The position numbers were made by a program, and so were the translations under genes. Shown here piece after piece: positions 1-8,120 of a stretch of 23,035 nucleotides of DNA. The stretch's first letter is position 1. Every line of letters starts with the position of its first letter. This DNA comes from a virus: positions 1-23,035 of IMG/VR virus record IMGVR_UViG_3300025326_000209; one strand, 5' to 3'. The notes under the pieces were generated by a model that had not been told where the DNA came from, searched no databases, and saw nothing but the letters and a program-made list of their open reading frames with translations.

Positions 1-852
1 AATCCTATGATGGAAGAGGCTATCCGCCAAACCAAAAACTGGGCAATGGCGCAAAAAAAAGTTAATGATGAAATAGAGATGGGAAATAAATTTGATGAAC
101 AAAAGAAGGCAAAAAGAGGCGCAACCGCGCCGATTGCAATGGATTTGACATTTGCGGAGATAGACAATCTCAAGCAAAAAATAGAGCTATACGATCAATA
201 CAACGCCGCAATTGAAAAAAGCAATCAGTCTATAGAAAGAAGCATAGTAACTGCCGCGGCAAAAGGCGTTATAGACCGACAAACAATGGTTACTATGCTC
301 GGCAAAATACAACTGATGGAAATTGAGCTTGCTTTCCAGAACGCGCTTCAAAGCGCCCTTGTGCAATATATTCTTGGCCAGCAAAGCCTTGAGCAGGCCC
401 TCAAGATGGCCCTTGCGCAGGAGCTTGCGCAAATAGCCGCCAAGTCTGCCATAAATGCAATATATGAAACAGCGATGGGCATTGCAGCCTGGGCAAGCTA
501 TGGGTGGGCGCAGGCCGCTGCGCATTTTGAGGCAGCCGCAATGTTTGCTGGTTTGGCCGCAGGCGCAGGATATGCCGCAAGTAGCCTCGCCAAGTCATCA
601 GGCTACGGCGAGGGCGCACAGGGTTCATACAGCAACCCCTCGTATTCTTCCCCTTCCACCGGCGCATCCGCCGCTCTTTCAGGCGGAGGCAATCAGCAGG
701 GCAATGTAACTACTGTCTATTATATCAATGCAATAGACACCCAGACATTCAGCGAGTATGTGAAAAAGAATTCAGGCGCCATAACAGGCATTGTTGCGCA
801 AGACATAAAGACACGCGGTGAAATAAACTATGCAATACAACAGAATGTGTGA
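1..852 (+). CDS. Tail tape measure protein, C-terminal part (cut by window edge)
   Basis: The frame is open from the first base, so this is the 3' end of a longer gene; the ATG codons at 7 and 10 are probably internal. The visible 283 codons begin with charged, helical, coiled-coil-like sequence. An Ala/Gly-rich, moderately hydrophobic stretch follows (about residues 140-200), then a Ser/Gly/Tyr-rich low-complexity linker and a short folded tail. This is the usual C-terminal build of siphovirus tape measure proteins, which set tail length and later interact with the membrane. The next genes (DUF2460, DUF2163, NlpC-like, gpJ-like) follow the tape measure in many siphoviruses and gene transfer agents, which supports the call. 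No catalytic motif is visible. The call rests on composition and gene order, not on a family signature. Confidence 0.72.
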   Translation, partial: NPMMEEAIRQTKNWAMAQKKVNDEIEMGNKFDEQKKAKRGATAPIAMDLTFAEIDNLKQKIELYDQYNAAIEKSNQSIERSIVTAAAKGVIDRQTMVTMLGKIQLMEIELAFQNALQSALVQYILGQQSLEQALKMALAQELAQIAAKSAINAIYETAMGIAAWASYGWAQAAAHFEAAAMFAGLAAGAGYAASSLAKSSGYGEGAQGSYSNPSYSSPSTGASAALSGGGNQQGNVTTVYYINAIDTQTFSEYVKKNSGAITGIVAQDIKTRGEINYAIQQNV

Positions 853-855
853 GAT

Positions 856-927
856 GTCATCCCCGAATGCTTCTATCGGGGATATGGTTTTAAAAATCAG
901 ATTCCCGATAAAAACTTCGGGAATGAC
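856..927. repeat. Palindromic repeat element, double hairpin, between tail genes
   Basis: The 95-base gap between the tape measure gene and the DUF2460 gene is almost filled by two hairpins: CCCCGA...TCGGGG (861-880) and TTCCCGA...TCGGGAA (902-923). They are enclosed by an outer inverted pair, GTCAT (856-860) and ATGAC (923-927). The right half recurs in opposite orientation at 20722-20749, identical over about 28 bases. The left half recurs with one or two changes at 7117-7138 and 19731-19752. There is no T-tract, so it is not a typical terminator. It looks like a dispersed REP/RPE-like element of bacterial origin. Confidence 0.8.
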
Positions 928-947
928 AAAATAATAAAGGCATAAAA

Positions 948-1727
948 ATGGAAATCTATCCCTCAAACCCGGGGCCTATAAGGCCTATAAGCATAGAATC
1001 GGAATTCAAAACCCTTGTTACGGATTTTGAGACAGGCAAGGAACAGCGCCGTCAATTGTGGACATTCCCAAAACGCACAATCGCGCTGAAATACCGAACC
1101 CAGCAGACAAACACAGAGACGCTCTGGAATTTCTATGGCAGTCGCAAAGGCAAGTATGAGCCGTTTTATTTTGTTATGCCTTATGCGGAAAACCATCAAA
1201 ATGAATATGTGACAAAGGGCGATGGTTCTGCCGCAATCTTTGACCTGCCGTCAATAAGCACAGATCAATCAACCCTTATTGTCTATATCAATAGTATCCA
1301 AACCCTCGTCACATTTCTTTCCGGTGGCGGACAGGCAGGCGCGGACAGGATACAATTCAATGCGTTAGGCAATATAAACTCATCCAGTGTTGCCAACCCC
1401 ACGGTCATTACAACATCTGCGGCGCATGGACTTTGGACAGGCAATAGTATCCTTATTGCCGGCCACACCGGAAGCGCTCCCGACATCAACGGAAATCACA
1501 CAGTTACGGTTATTTCTTCCACGACATTCAGCATCACGGTGAATGTGACGGTCGGCGGCACAGGCGGCACATGGGCGCTCAATCCGCCGGCAAACGGCGC
1601 GACAATCACAGCGGATTTCAGCGGCAGACTCCGATTCACTGTAAGGTTTGCAGAAGATAAATTATCAAAAGAGATGTTTGAATATTTTCTTTATAGCCTC
1701 GGCATCGGATTAAAGGAGGTCAAATAA
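948..1727 (+). CDS. Phage tail protein, DUF2460 / TIGR02217 family, with inserted domain
   Basis: This 259-residue protein matches the DUF2460 (TIGR02217) family of distal-tail proteins found in gene transfer agents and siphoviruses. The family pattern is visible: an N-terminal half about replacing the column and returning to known regions (FPKRTIALKYR, then TLWNFYGSRKGKYEPFYF, residues 40-76), a GDGS segment (91-94), and a C-terminal PANGATITADFSGRLRFTVRF (214-234). Between these, about residues 143-210 form an extra beta-rich, Thr/Gly-rich module (VITTSAAHGLWTGN, later TTFSITV) that resembles small FCCH/Ig-like domains inserted in phage tail proteins. The start is the ATG after a repeat element; the Shine-Dalgarno (SD) signal there is weak. 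The stop TAA shares its last base with the next ATG, so translation is probably coupled to the DUF2163 gene. Confidence 0.85.
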   Translation: MEIYPSNPGPIRPISIESEFKTLVTDFETGKEQRRQLWTFPKRTIALKYRTQQTNTETLWNFYGSRKGKYEPFYFVMPYAENHQNEYVTKGDGSAAIFDLPSISTDQSTLIVYINSIQTLVTFLSGGGQAGADRIQFNALGNINSSSVANPTVITTSAAHGLWTGNSILIAGHTGSAPDINGNHTVTVISSTTFSITVNVTVGGTGGTWALNPPANGATITADFSGRLRFTVRFAEDKLSKEMFEYFLYSLGIGLKEVK

Positions 1728-2350
1728 TGCGTTCATTGCCAACAGACCTCGCGCTTGAAATCGGCAAAGATTTTGCTTTCTTTTGTCATCTTCTTAAGAT
1801 GGAGCTTTCCACAGCAGTCTATTATACGGATTTGGATATGGATGTTATCTGGGAGGGCAATACATATCTTTCGCGGGGACTCAGGTTTCATAACACCAGT
1901 CTCAACATCACCGCGGCCATAGACAGGACAAGTTTTGAGATAGACAACACAGGTCTTGAATTTTCCTCGCTTGTGCTAAGCGAAGACACACGCGGCAGGG
2001 CTTGCACAATACACATTGCGGCCATAGACAAAAATGGCCAGGTTCGTGCCGCAGACACGCCCTTTGTCGGGATGCTGGATTCCATAACGGTGGACAACCG
2101 CAAGGCAGTCTTCGATGTTTACAGCCATATGATTTTGTGGAAACGCAAATGCCCTGCGCGGATACACCAATCCAGTTGTCCATGGATTTTCAAGGATGCA
2201 GCCACATGCAGATATGCCGGCGCAGAGCTATGGTGCGACCACAGTTACGATAGATGCGTTGCGCTTTCCAATTCAAACAATTTCGGCGGGTTTAGATTTC
2301 TCCCGTCTTTGCAAAATAAACAAATATGGTGGGGGCGGTCTCCGGCATGA
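1727..2350 (+). CDS. Phage tail protein, DUF2163 (BR0599-like)
   Basis: This 207-residue protein belongs to the DUF2163/phage BR0599 family, which lies next to DUF2460 in GTA-like tail operons and is thought to act at the tail tip. The C-terminal signature is clear: SCPWIFKDAATCRYAGAELW then CDHSYDRC, with NNFGGFRFLP close behind (about residues 149-192). The conserved cysteines may bind iron or zinc, as inferred for GTA hub-type proteins. The start follows a strong AAAGGAGGT and overlaps the previous stop by one base (TAATG). The end overlaps the next gene through ATGA. The length is near normal for the family. Confidence 0.87.
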   Translation: MRSLPTDLALEIGKDFAFFCHLLKMELSTAVYYTDLDMDVIWEGNTYLSRGLRFHNTSLNITAAIDRTSFEIDNTGLEFSSLVLSEDTRGRACTIHIAAIDKNGQVRAADTPFVGMLDSITVDNRKAVFDVYSHMILWKRKCPARIHQSSCPWIFKDAATCRYAGAELWCDHSYDRCVALSNSNNFGGFRFLPSLQNKQIWWGRSPA

Positions 2351-2796
2351 TTACAAGAGAACAAATAAAAAAAATCCCCGAAGTCGTGAACCGCCTTTTT
2401 GAGAAAAAGTATGAGCTTGGCGTTCGCGACTGCCTGACGCTCATCATAGATTTTTTTGACGGCATCGGCATAGATATCCCGCGCAAGGCAGCGGAAAAAG
2501 GATTCAACGGAGTCACGCTCTCGAATTATCAGGAAAAATGGGAAATGGGAGAATGCCGGGAAGATTATCTTCCATTCCTCGAAACCTTTACCCGGGAAAT
2601 AGAGCCCGAACAAATTTTACCCGGCGATATTCTGATTTTCGAAGGCCCTGAACTTGATTTCTGGGGCATATACCTCGGCTTTGGAAACTGCATCGTGTGC
2701 ATGGAAGACTGGGGCGCAAGGGTTATGCCGGCAAAGGTTTTTAAAACAAAAGAAATAAGGAGAACAAAAGAGTGGGCGGCGAAACGGGCGGCATAA
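2347..2796 (+). CDS. NlpC/P60-like tail protein, probably without the catalytic His
   Basis: The protein is about 149 residues long and sits where tail-associated NlpC/P60 peptidases sit in lambda- and GTA-like operons. A cysteine at the family nucleophile position is present (RDCLTLIIDFF, Cys29 from this start), followed by PGDILIF and a GIYLG strand. The histidine expected before GIYLG is a Trp (ELDFWGIYLG), so peptidase activity is doubtful; DUF6950-like relatives show similar loss. I chose the ATG at 2347 because it overlaps the previous TGA (ATGA). An in-frame ATG at 2326 has no SD. The gene overlaps the next one by 25 bases. It may be a structural tail-tip part rather than a working cell-wall hydrolase. 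Confidence 0.68.
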   Translation: MITREQIKKIPEVVNRLFEKKYELGVRDCLTLIIDFFDGIGIDIPRKAAEKGFNGVTLSNYQEKWEMGECREDYLPFLETFTREIEPEQILPGDILIFEGPELDFWGIYLGFGNCIVCMEDWGARVMPAKVFKTKEIRRTKEWAAKRAA

Positions 2797-5243
2797 TACA
2801 GGGTGTTATAGGTGTAGTGCTAATCGTTGTCGGCGCTTTGGCAACCCCTGTCGGCTGGGGGTTGATTGCCATGGGCGCCAGTATGCTCATCGGCGGCGTC
2901 GCCTCATACACCGCGGAATCGCAGGCAAAAAAGGCCGGCAGATGGAATAACTCGCAGATCATAGAGCAGGGCGGGCATCTCATCAACACGCGCAGCACGC
3001 AAGAACCTATCCGGCTTATTTATGGCCGGATGAAAGTTGGCGGCAATATCGTCTATGAATCCGCATCCGGCGCAAACAACGAATACCTGCATCTCATCAT
3101 AACCCTCGGCGAGGGCGAAATGGACGCCTGCGAGCAGGTCTGGCTTGACGACAAACCCATAGCGGATTATGGCGCCACCGCATATTATGAATTTTACAAT
3201 GGCGGCGCAAACCAAAATATGTGCGCAGCGCTCAATGCCGCAGATCCAAACTGGACAGACCCGCTCAGACACACTGCTTATCTTTATGTCCGTTTAAAAT
3301 ATGATACGAATAAATATATGAACCAGCCAACAGCAACCGCGCTTATCCGGGGAAGCAAATTATTTGATCCGCGCTCCGGCCTTACCGCATGGAGCCAAAA
3401 CCCCGCGCTTGTATTCTATGATTTATTCACCCAAAAAAGATATGCCTTCGGATTCTCTTCCATACTTTTAGATACAAGCTCAATTATAGACTCTGCAAAC
3501 TGGTGCGATACAAATAGCTATGAAATAAATGGCGGCGTATTCAGTCAGGACGCCGCGCTGAATGTAATAGAGCAGATGCTCCTGAATTTCAGGGGAGTAA
3601 CAGTTTACAATGCCGCCAAATACAAACTCAAAGTTCTGGATTATGAATCCCCTGTCATGTCCCTCACGGAAGACGATATCAGGGCGGACAGCTTTGGCAT
3701 CAGCGTCCCTGGTCTGCCTGAAACCCCGAACCGCACACGGGTTAAATTCCCAAACAAGGATAATGGCTACAATACCGAAGACCTGGTTGTGGAGGATTTG
3801 AACGCCCTGACAATAGAAGGATACGAGCGAGAAAATTCAATCACCTTAATCGGCACGACAGACTGGACGCAGGCGCAAAAACTTGCAGTCTATAATCTTG
3901 AACGAAGCAGGCTCAATAAGGCGTATCATTTTATCGCCGGGCCAAAGGCGTTGCCTCTTGAGCAGGGCGATTGCATATCCATCACGCATAGTCTGCCCGG
4001 CTGGACAAACAAACTCTGCCGCATAATCGCAATGAGCATCGCAGGCCAGAATGAAGTTAGTTTGTCCGTGATTGAAGAAGACGTCGCCCTTTATAACGAT
4101 GTCATAGACATAGATGTCCACACATATTCATCCACAAACCTGCCAAGCCCATTTGACGTGCCTGACGAAGTAACGAATCTCACATTTATAGAAGAGGAAT
4201 ATTACAATAAAGATGTCAGTTATACCCGCCTGCAAATCACATTCACAAAACCCGTCTCGCCCTTCTGGAAACATTCGGAGGTATGGGTCAATGTGGCCGG
4301 CGCAGGATATTCCCACTATATGAATGCAACAGGCTCTTTCACCATAGAACCTGTAAAAGAAGCCGTTAATTATAAAATCAAGCTGTTGCCCGTGTCCATT
4401 CACGATAACAAGCAATCCATCTCCACCGCCACAGAATGGTCTTACGCTGTCATCGGCAAAAACACCCCGCCGCCGGATGTGGCGAACTTCAAGGCCATTC
4501 CGCAAAGCGACACAATCATCCTTATGTGGGATGCCGTGGACATAGTGGACTTGCAAGGCTATGAAATTCGTAAAGGCGCAAACTGGGCTGGCGGGATTTT
4601 TATAGGCTTTACAAGGGCGGTTGTATTCCAGCTGAATGGCGTTGCCCCGGGCAGCCATTCATACATGCTAAAAAGCATAGACACCAACAATAAGTACAGC
4701 AACAACTTTGCCCTTGCCACTACCACAGTGTACGGTCCTGCAAGCTATACGGAAAAAATGAGCCAGTATAGCGATTATAACGAGACAGGAGAAACGCATG
4801 ACAACACTGAGAGATATGTTGATGCAACTTACGGGCCTTTGCTCAGAGTTCTACGTCCTGCGCTAACCGGCACATATACATCTCCCGTATATGACAGGGG
4901 CTCTGTGGTTACAAGACGCTCATGGCCTGAATTTGACATCCTTTTTTTTGGAACCGGCACTGCATGGTATGATCAATTCAACGCAACACAGCTCTGGACT
5001 GATAAATTCAGCGGCTCCGATACATGGCTGACCCTTTTCGGGGCTTACATTGCAGGAATTCTTAAGATGAGACTTGGCTATAGCAATGATAATTCCATTT
5101 ATTACTGGATTGATTATTTTGAAAGCTACGTGGCGGAGACTCAGGCGCGCTATGTAAAATATGAAATTACAATAACCGATGTAGCGGCAGATGGCCGTTT
5201 ATGCGTCAAGCCCACAACATACAAGGAGGCGTATTGGCAATGA
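2772..5243 (+). CDS. Tail tip / central fibre protein, gpJ-like, with fibronectin III domain
   Basis: At 823 residues this is the largest gene here, placed directly after the NlpC-like gene like gpJ of lambda or the TIM-barrel tail protein of GTA-like systems. The start is GTG at 2772, with AAGGAG 9 bases upstream. A Gly/Val-rich hydrophobic N-terminus (about residues 5-45) could insert in the tail tube or a membrane. Residues of about 75-440 carry the tail hub region (RLIYGRMKVGG, later a LIGTTDWTQAQKLAVYNLER segment like the gpJ phage-tail-3 region). A fibronectin type III-like domain lies near residues 570-640 (MWDAVDIVDLQGYEIRKG). The C-terminal 150 residues are aromatic-rich and may contact the receptor. 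The exact receptor and domain limits are inferred. Confidence 0.85.
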   Translation: MGGETGGIIQGVIGVVLIVVGALATPVGWGLIAMGASMLIGGVASYTAESQAKKAGRWNNSQIIEQGGHLINTRSTQEPIRLIYGRMKVGGNIVYESASGANNEYLHLIITLGEGEMDACEQVWLDDKPIADYGATAYYEFYNGGANQNMCAALNAADPNWTDPLRHTAYLYVRLKYDTNKYMNQPTATALIRGSKLFDPRSGLTAWSQNPALVFYDLFTQKRYAFGFSSILLDTSSIIDSANWCDTNSYEINGGVFSQDAALNVIEQMLLNFRGVTVYNAAKYKLKVLDYESPVMSLTEDDIRADSFGISVPGLPETPNRTRVKFPNKDNGYNTEDLVVEDLNALTIEGYERENSITLIGTTDWTQAQKLAVYNLERSRLNKAYHFIAGPKALPLEQGDCISITHSLPGWTNKLCRIIAMSIAGQNEVSLSVIEEDVALYNDVIDIDVHTYSSTNLPSPFDVPDEVTNLTFIEEEYYNKDVSYTRLQITFTKPVSPFWKHSEVWVNVAGAGYSHYMNATGSFTIEPVKEAVNYKIKLLPVSIHDNKQSISTATEWSYAVIGKNTPPPDVANFKAIPQSDTIILMWDAVDIVDLQGYEIRKGANWAGGIFIGFTRAVVFQLNGVAPGSHSYMLKSIDTNNKYSNNFALATTTVYGPASYTEKMSQYSDYNETGETHDNTERYVDATYGPLLRVLRPALTGTYTSPVYDRGSVVTRRSWPEFDILFFGTGTAWYDQFNATQLWTDKFSGSDTWLTLFGAYIAGILKMRLGYSNDNSIYYWIDYFESYVAETQARYVKYEITITDVAADGRLCVKPTTYKEAYWQ

Positions 5244-5737
5244 GATACATCCATCCGGTCACAGACATAACCAATTACGACATTGACCAGCTTGCCCAGG
5301 AAATAAGAAGCGCAGGTCTTGATGTGCAGGCAATTCATAGCGGCAACGGGGTTTTGCTCTTTGAATTTCAGGCGGCCATTGCGGATGCGGAAAAACCCAT
5401 ATTGCAAAACATTGTCTCAAGCCATAGCCCGACATGGTTTGAATGGACAGAAAACGAGCAACTCAAGCGGCATAAAGTCAAATGCGCAGAAGATGTGGAT
5501 AAGTTAACCGCCATGAGAATACGCAATCTCATCGGCGGCAGCGACCCTATCCAGGAGCAGCTTAAACAAATCAGATTATCTTTATGGGCGCATGATGTGC
5601 AGCTGCATAGCAACGATTATTTGCAGGCAGACATAGACATGGCTGCGCAAATACGAAACCAGATGTTGACAATCAATACAAACATTGAGGCAATCAGAAA
5701 CGAAGGCAAAGATTTTAAAACAGGAAAGGGGTGGTAA
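5240..5737 (+). CDS. Small phage protein between tail tip and fibre genes, unknown function
   Basis: This 165-residue protein has no family that I recognise with confidence. The ATG at 5240 overlaps the gpJ-like stop (ATGA), and AAGGAGG lies 11 bases upstream. An upstream in-frame ATG at 5201 would lie deep inside the gpJ gene and is less likely. The sequence is hydrophilic and mostly helical, with two Trp in the middle (SPTWFEWTENEQ) and a long C-terminal helical part. There is no signal peptide or membrane segment. Its place between the tail tip and a tail fibre gene suggests a fibre attachment, assembly or minor tail role, but this is context only. Confidence 0.6.
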   Translation: MRYIHPVTDITNYDIDQLAQEIRSAGLDVQAIHSGNGVLLFEFQAAIADAEKPILQNIVSSHSPTWFEWTENEQLKRHKVKCAEDVDKLTAMRIRNLIGGSDPIQEQLKQIRLSLWAHDVQLHSNDYLQADIDMAAQIRNQMLTINTNIEAIRNEGKDFKTGKGW

Positions 5738-5740
5738 CTC

Positions 5741-6718
5741 ATGTCATACGATGACACATCTCCCGCGCAAGGGCATCAGGCATTAAGCGATGTGGAAATA
5801 ATCCGTAACAATACAAACGAGCTTCGTAAATTTGAGGCGTCGGCAGAGGCATCGCCGCCGTCAAATCCTGTAGCCGGGCAGTTTTGGTGGACTACCGATA
5901 CAAAAAAACTCTATCAGCGCAATCAAGCCAACGATACCTGGCTTCTTTTATGGTTCGAAAACGCATCCGGCTACGGCCCTGCGTGGTATTATCCCACGGC
6001 AACAGACAGCAGCGACCGCAATCTGAAAACCCATTTGGAAAAAAACATCACCGCCGCTATCGCCGTCCACGGCATAAAACAGGGTTCCGGCAACAACTTT
6101 GACGCAGACAAACTTGACGGCTACGAGGCAAGCGATTTTGTCGGCGCAAGCCACATTCAAGCTACGAGCGGGGTGCATGGCGTGGGCGCAGGAGTGATTG
6201 TAGGCACGGACTTGACTCAAACACTTGCCAATAAAACACTTACAAGTCCTGCCATAACAAGTCCTACCATAAATGGCGGGTCTATCGGAAGTAATATCAG
6301 TGTTGGCGGCGCGTATGTGGACGGCAGAGACCCAAGCGTAGATGGCGCAAAATTAGATACATATCCGGGAAGTGGCGCGCCAGCAGATGGAACGGTAACT
6401 ACCGATAAAATTGCAGATGCAAATGTAACTCTTGCAAAACTTAAAATGTCACAGGGAAGTTGGAGCTATGATTATACGGGGGTATTGACCAACTATATTT
6501 CTAATATTAGCATTCCTCAATATAGTCATATATATCCTATACGGATACAATATGTAGCGGGTGCAGCGGTTGGAACAGAAAGTATTTATGTTGAGAATTA
6601 TGTTTCATCAACAGGATATGTCGACACTGGTATTGTTTGTAGAATTAAGCTTACGCTGAATAATAACGACGGTGCCCGCTACATTTATTATGTTTATTGG
6701 GACTATCATGCAAATTAA
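5741..6718 (+). CDS. Tail fibre protein
   Basis: This 325-residue protein has the features of phage side or tail fibres: an N-terminal adaptor part rich in SPPSNPVAGQFWW-type sequence, then a shaft with repeated beta motifs. The motifs seen are KLDGYEASDF (about residues 125-134), TLANKTLTSPAITSP (residues 163-177, a common fibre shaft motif) and YVDGRDPSVDGAKLD. A distal Tyr-rich beta domain of about 95 residues (230-325) probably binds the receptor. It starts 3 bases after the previous stop, with GGGG before the start as a modest SD. A 116-residue protein gene follows 12 bases later, the usual place for a fibre partner. Confidence 0.85.
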   Translation: MSYDDTSPAQGHQALSDVEIIRNNTNELRKFEASAEASPPSNPVAGQFWWTTDTKKLYQRNQANDTWLLLWFENASGYGPAWYYPTATDSSDRNLKTHLEKNITAAIAVHGIKQGSGNNFDADKLDGYEASDFVGASHIQATSGVHGVGAGVIVGTDLTQTLANKTLTSPAITSPTINGGSIGSNISVGGAYVDGRDPSVDGAKLDTYPGSGAPADGTVTTDKIADANVTLAKLKMSQGSWSYDYTGVLTNYISNISIPQYSHIYPIRIQYVAGAAVGTESIYVENYVSSTGYVDTGIVCRIKLTLNNNDGARYIYYVYWDYHAN

Positions 6719-6730
6719 AAGGAGGAAAAT

Positions 6731-7081
6731 ATGTATATAGAATTAGAGCATGACGCGGAAGGGAATATTGCCAGTTGTTATTGCGTCGACACCTTGCCGG
6801 CATCGTCCGCCGAAAAATTATTCACAAGAAAAGACGGCACGCCGGCAGGCCTTGAGCATGTCAGAATAAATCTGGATACCCTGACAGCTATGGAGATTGA
6901 TGCCAAAAGCGGCCAGAAGGCGGTCATCAACGCAAAGGGAGAGCCTGAGATTGTGCAGATAGACAGGACACAATATATTCGGGAAAATTTTATCGTTGAT
7001 ATGACTTCTGAAGTTTCAATCCCCGCAAATGTCATAATACCGAGCGGCATGAAGATGCGGGGGCTGGCGCGAAAAAAATGA
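6731..7081 (+). CDS. Protein following tail fibre, possible fibre partner, unknown function
   Basis: This is a 116-residue protein with a textbook SD (AAAAGGAGGAAAAT before ATG) just after the tail fibre stop. It is acidic in the first half and beta-rich, with an IPANVIIPSGMKMRGLARKK end. It has no transmembrane segment or signal peptide. Position suggests a fibre chaperone or a small tail appendage protein, but I see no diagnostic motif. The last codons are followed at once by a repeat-rich gap with no coding sign. Confidence 0.6.
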   Translation: MYIELEHDAEGNIASCYCVDTLPASSAEKLFTRKDGTPAGLEHVRINLDTLTAMEIDAKSGQKAVINAKGEPEIVQIDRTQYIRENFIVDMTSEVSIPANVIIPSGMKMRGLARKK

Positions 7082-7095
7082 CGACCTATCTGGGG

Positions 7096-7140
7096 AAGTA
7101 GGGGAGGGGCACCTGGCCCCGAATGTTTCTATCGGGGATG
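7096..7140. repeat. Palindromic repeat elements before the lysis cassette
   Basis: The gap 7082-7167 carries AAGTAGGGGAGGGGC (7096-7110), which recurs exactly at 11180-11194. Next comes a CCCCGA...TCGGGG hairpin (7117-7136) of the same family as 861-880 and 19731-19750. An in-frame ATG at 7123 lies inside this hairpin and creates a false upstream start for the next gene. No promoter or T-tract is evident. Confidence 0.7.
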
Positions 7141-7167
7141 TTCCCTCCCGATAAGGAGACTAACACA

Positions 7168-7488
7168 TTGGAAGAAGAGCGGCTGATAAGGCTTGAAGAA
7201 AAAATAAAAGTAGTTGCCGGAGATATAAGCGATGTCAAGGACAGCCTGAAAGATATTGCAGCCTCCCTGAAAACCCTGGCTGTGCTTGAGGAAAAACACA
7301 ACACAGTATCCGAGGCAATCAAGCGCGCCTTCGTAATGCTTGATAAACACGCTGTGCGGCTTGACGACATAGAAAAGGCATTGCCTTATCTAAAGCTCGC
7401 CTCAAGCTGGCTGTTCAAGGGTATACTCTTTGTCATGGGCATTTTAGGAGCCGCAGCCATGCTCGTTGTGATTCGGGGAGGAAAATGA
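7168..7488 (+). CDS. XhlA-like coiled-coil membrane protein of the lysis cassette
   Basis: The protein has 106 residues: a long N-terminal coiled coil (about 1-75, with repeated LEEKIK/DDIEKAL heptads) and one C-terminal transmembrane helix (about 82-103) ending in a short basic tail. This is the plan of XhlA-type hemolysin/holin accessory proteins, which sit at the membrane and help timed lysis. The start is TTG at 7168 with AAGGAG 9 bases upstream; the in-frame ATG at 7123 lies in a palindromic repeat and has no SD. The stop overlaps the next ATG (ATGA). The neighbours, an endolysin and a 3TM holin, support a lysis role. Confidence 0.7.
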   Translation: MEEERLIRLEEKIKVVAGDISDVKDSLKDIAASLKTLAVLEEKHNTVSEAIKRAFVMLDKHAVRLDDIEKALPYLKLASSWLFKGILFVMGILGAAAMLVVIRGGK

Positions 7489-7703
7489 GCGCCTGCCCTC
7501 AAATGCCTCTATTGGGGGGACATGATGAATCTGACGCTATAAAAGAGCTTAAGAAACTATCTGACAATGCAAAAATGTTTTTAGCGCATCAAATCAGAAA
7601 TTCTCTAACTGTTATTATGTTCGCTGTTGCTAATGGCAATAAGCAGGCGGCAAGTGATGAATTGTGGGCATTAAAGCATAAATTGAATGGGTGGGGTTTA
7701 TGA
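7485..7703 (+). CDS. Small protein with H-box-like motif, unknown function
   Basis: This 72-residue protein is translationally coupled to its neighbours by ATGA overlaps on both sides (GGGGAGGAAAATGA at the start). Residues of about 33-42 read AHQIRNSLTV, close to the H-box of sensor kinase HisKA domains (H-E-x-R-N-P-L-T). It is followed by a second amphipathic helix, as in a DHp hairpin. There is no ATPase domain, so it is not a kinase by itself. The resemblance could be chance in a short helical hairpin. Its position between the XhlA-like and endolysin genes suggests a part in lysis control, but this is inference. Confidence 0.6.
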   Translation: MSACPQMPLLGGHDESDAIKELKKLSDNAKMFLAHQIRNSLTVIMFAVANGNKQAASDELWALKHKLNGWGL

Positions 7704-8113
7704 AAAACGAACACTTGTTAAACCAATGCACCCCGAAATTGGCCGCCCTTTTTAAAAGTGTGGATACAGAATTTGCGGAAGTTGAGATTCTTCCATCTAC
7801 AATTCGCACTATTGCACAGCAGGTGGAGTTTGTCAAAAACGGGACAAGCAAGACTATGAGCAGCAAACATTTGATCACTATAGAACATCCGCTATCCCGG
7901 GCCGTTGACGCAAGTTTCGCGCCAATGAAATGGCCGGTAGAAGGTTCTGCGGATTTTTGGAAGGATTGGGCGCGGCTTTATTATTTTGCCGGAATGGTGA
8001 TGGCTAAAGCTAAAGATTTAGGCATTAAAATTCGTTTCGGCGGTGATTGGAATGGCAATTTTACTTTAAAAGACGAGAATTTTTTTGATGGGGTGCATTT
8101 TGAAGAATTGTAA
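7700..8113 (+). CDS. Endolysin, M15-type L-Ala-D-Glu / D-Ala-D-Ala peptidase
   Basis: The protein has 137 residues and matches the compact peptidase M15 (VanY/T5 endolysin-like) fold. The zinc ligands are visible in order: SSKHL (His57), RAVDASF (Asp70) and the C-terminal DGVHFEEL (His133), with Asp130 and the FGGDWNGN segment (113-120) where the family has its conserved GG-W turn. It would cut peptide stems of peptidoglycan. There is no signal peptide, so it needs a holin; one lies about 550 bases downstream. The ATG at 7700 overlaps the previous TGA (ATGA), preferred over the upstream ATG at 7691. Confidence 0.87.
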   Translation: MKNEHLLNQCTPKLAALFKSVDTEFAEVEILPSTIRTIAQQVEFVKNGTSKTMSSKHLITIEHPLSRAVDASFAPMKWPVEGSADFWKDWARLYYFAGMVMAKAKDLGIKIRFGGDWNGNFTLKDENFFDGVHFEEL

Positions 8114-8120
8114 TTCAAAA

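Noticed and set aside
856-927. Rho-independent terminator after the tape measure gene
   Set aside because: The hairpins have no T-run and the same sequences recur inside coding regions, so a dispersed repeat is a better reading.
5741-6718. Diversity-generating retroelement target
   Set aside because: The fibre genes show no duplicated template repeat and no reverse transcriptase is encoded in the window.
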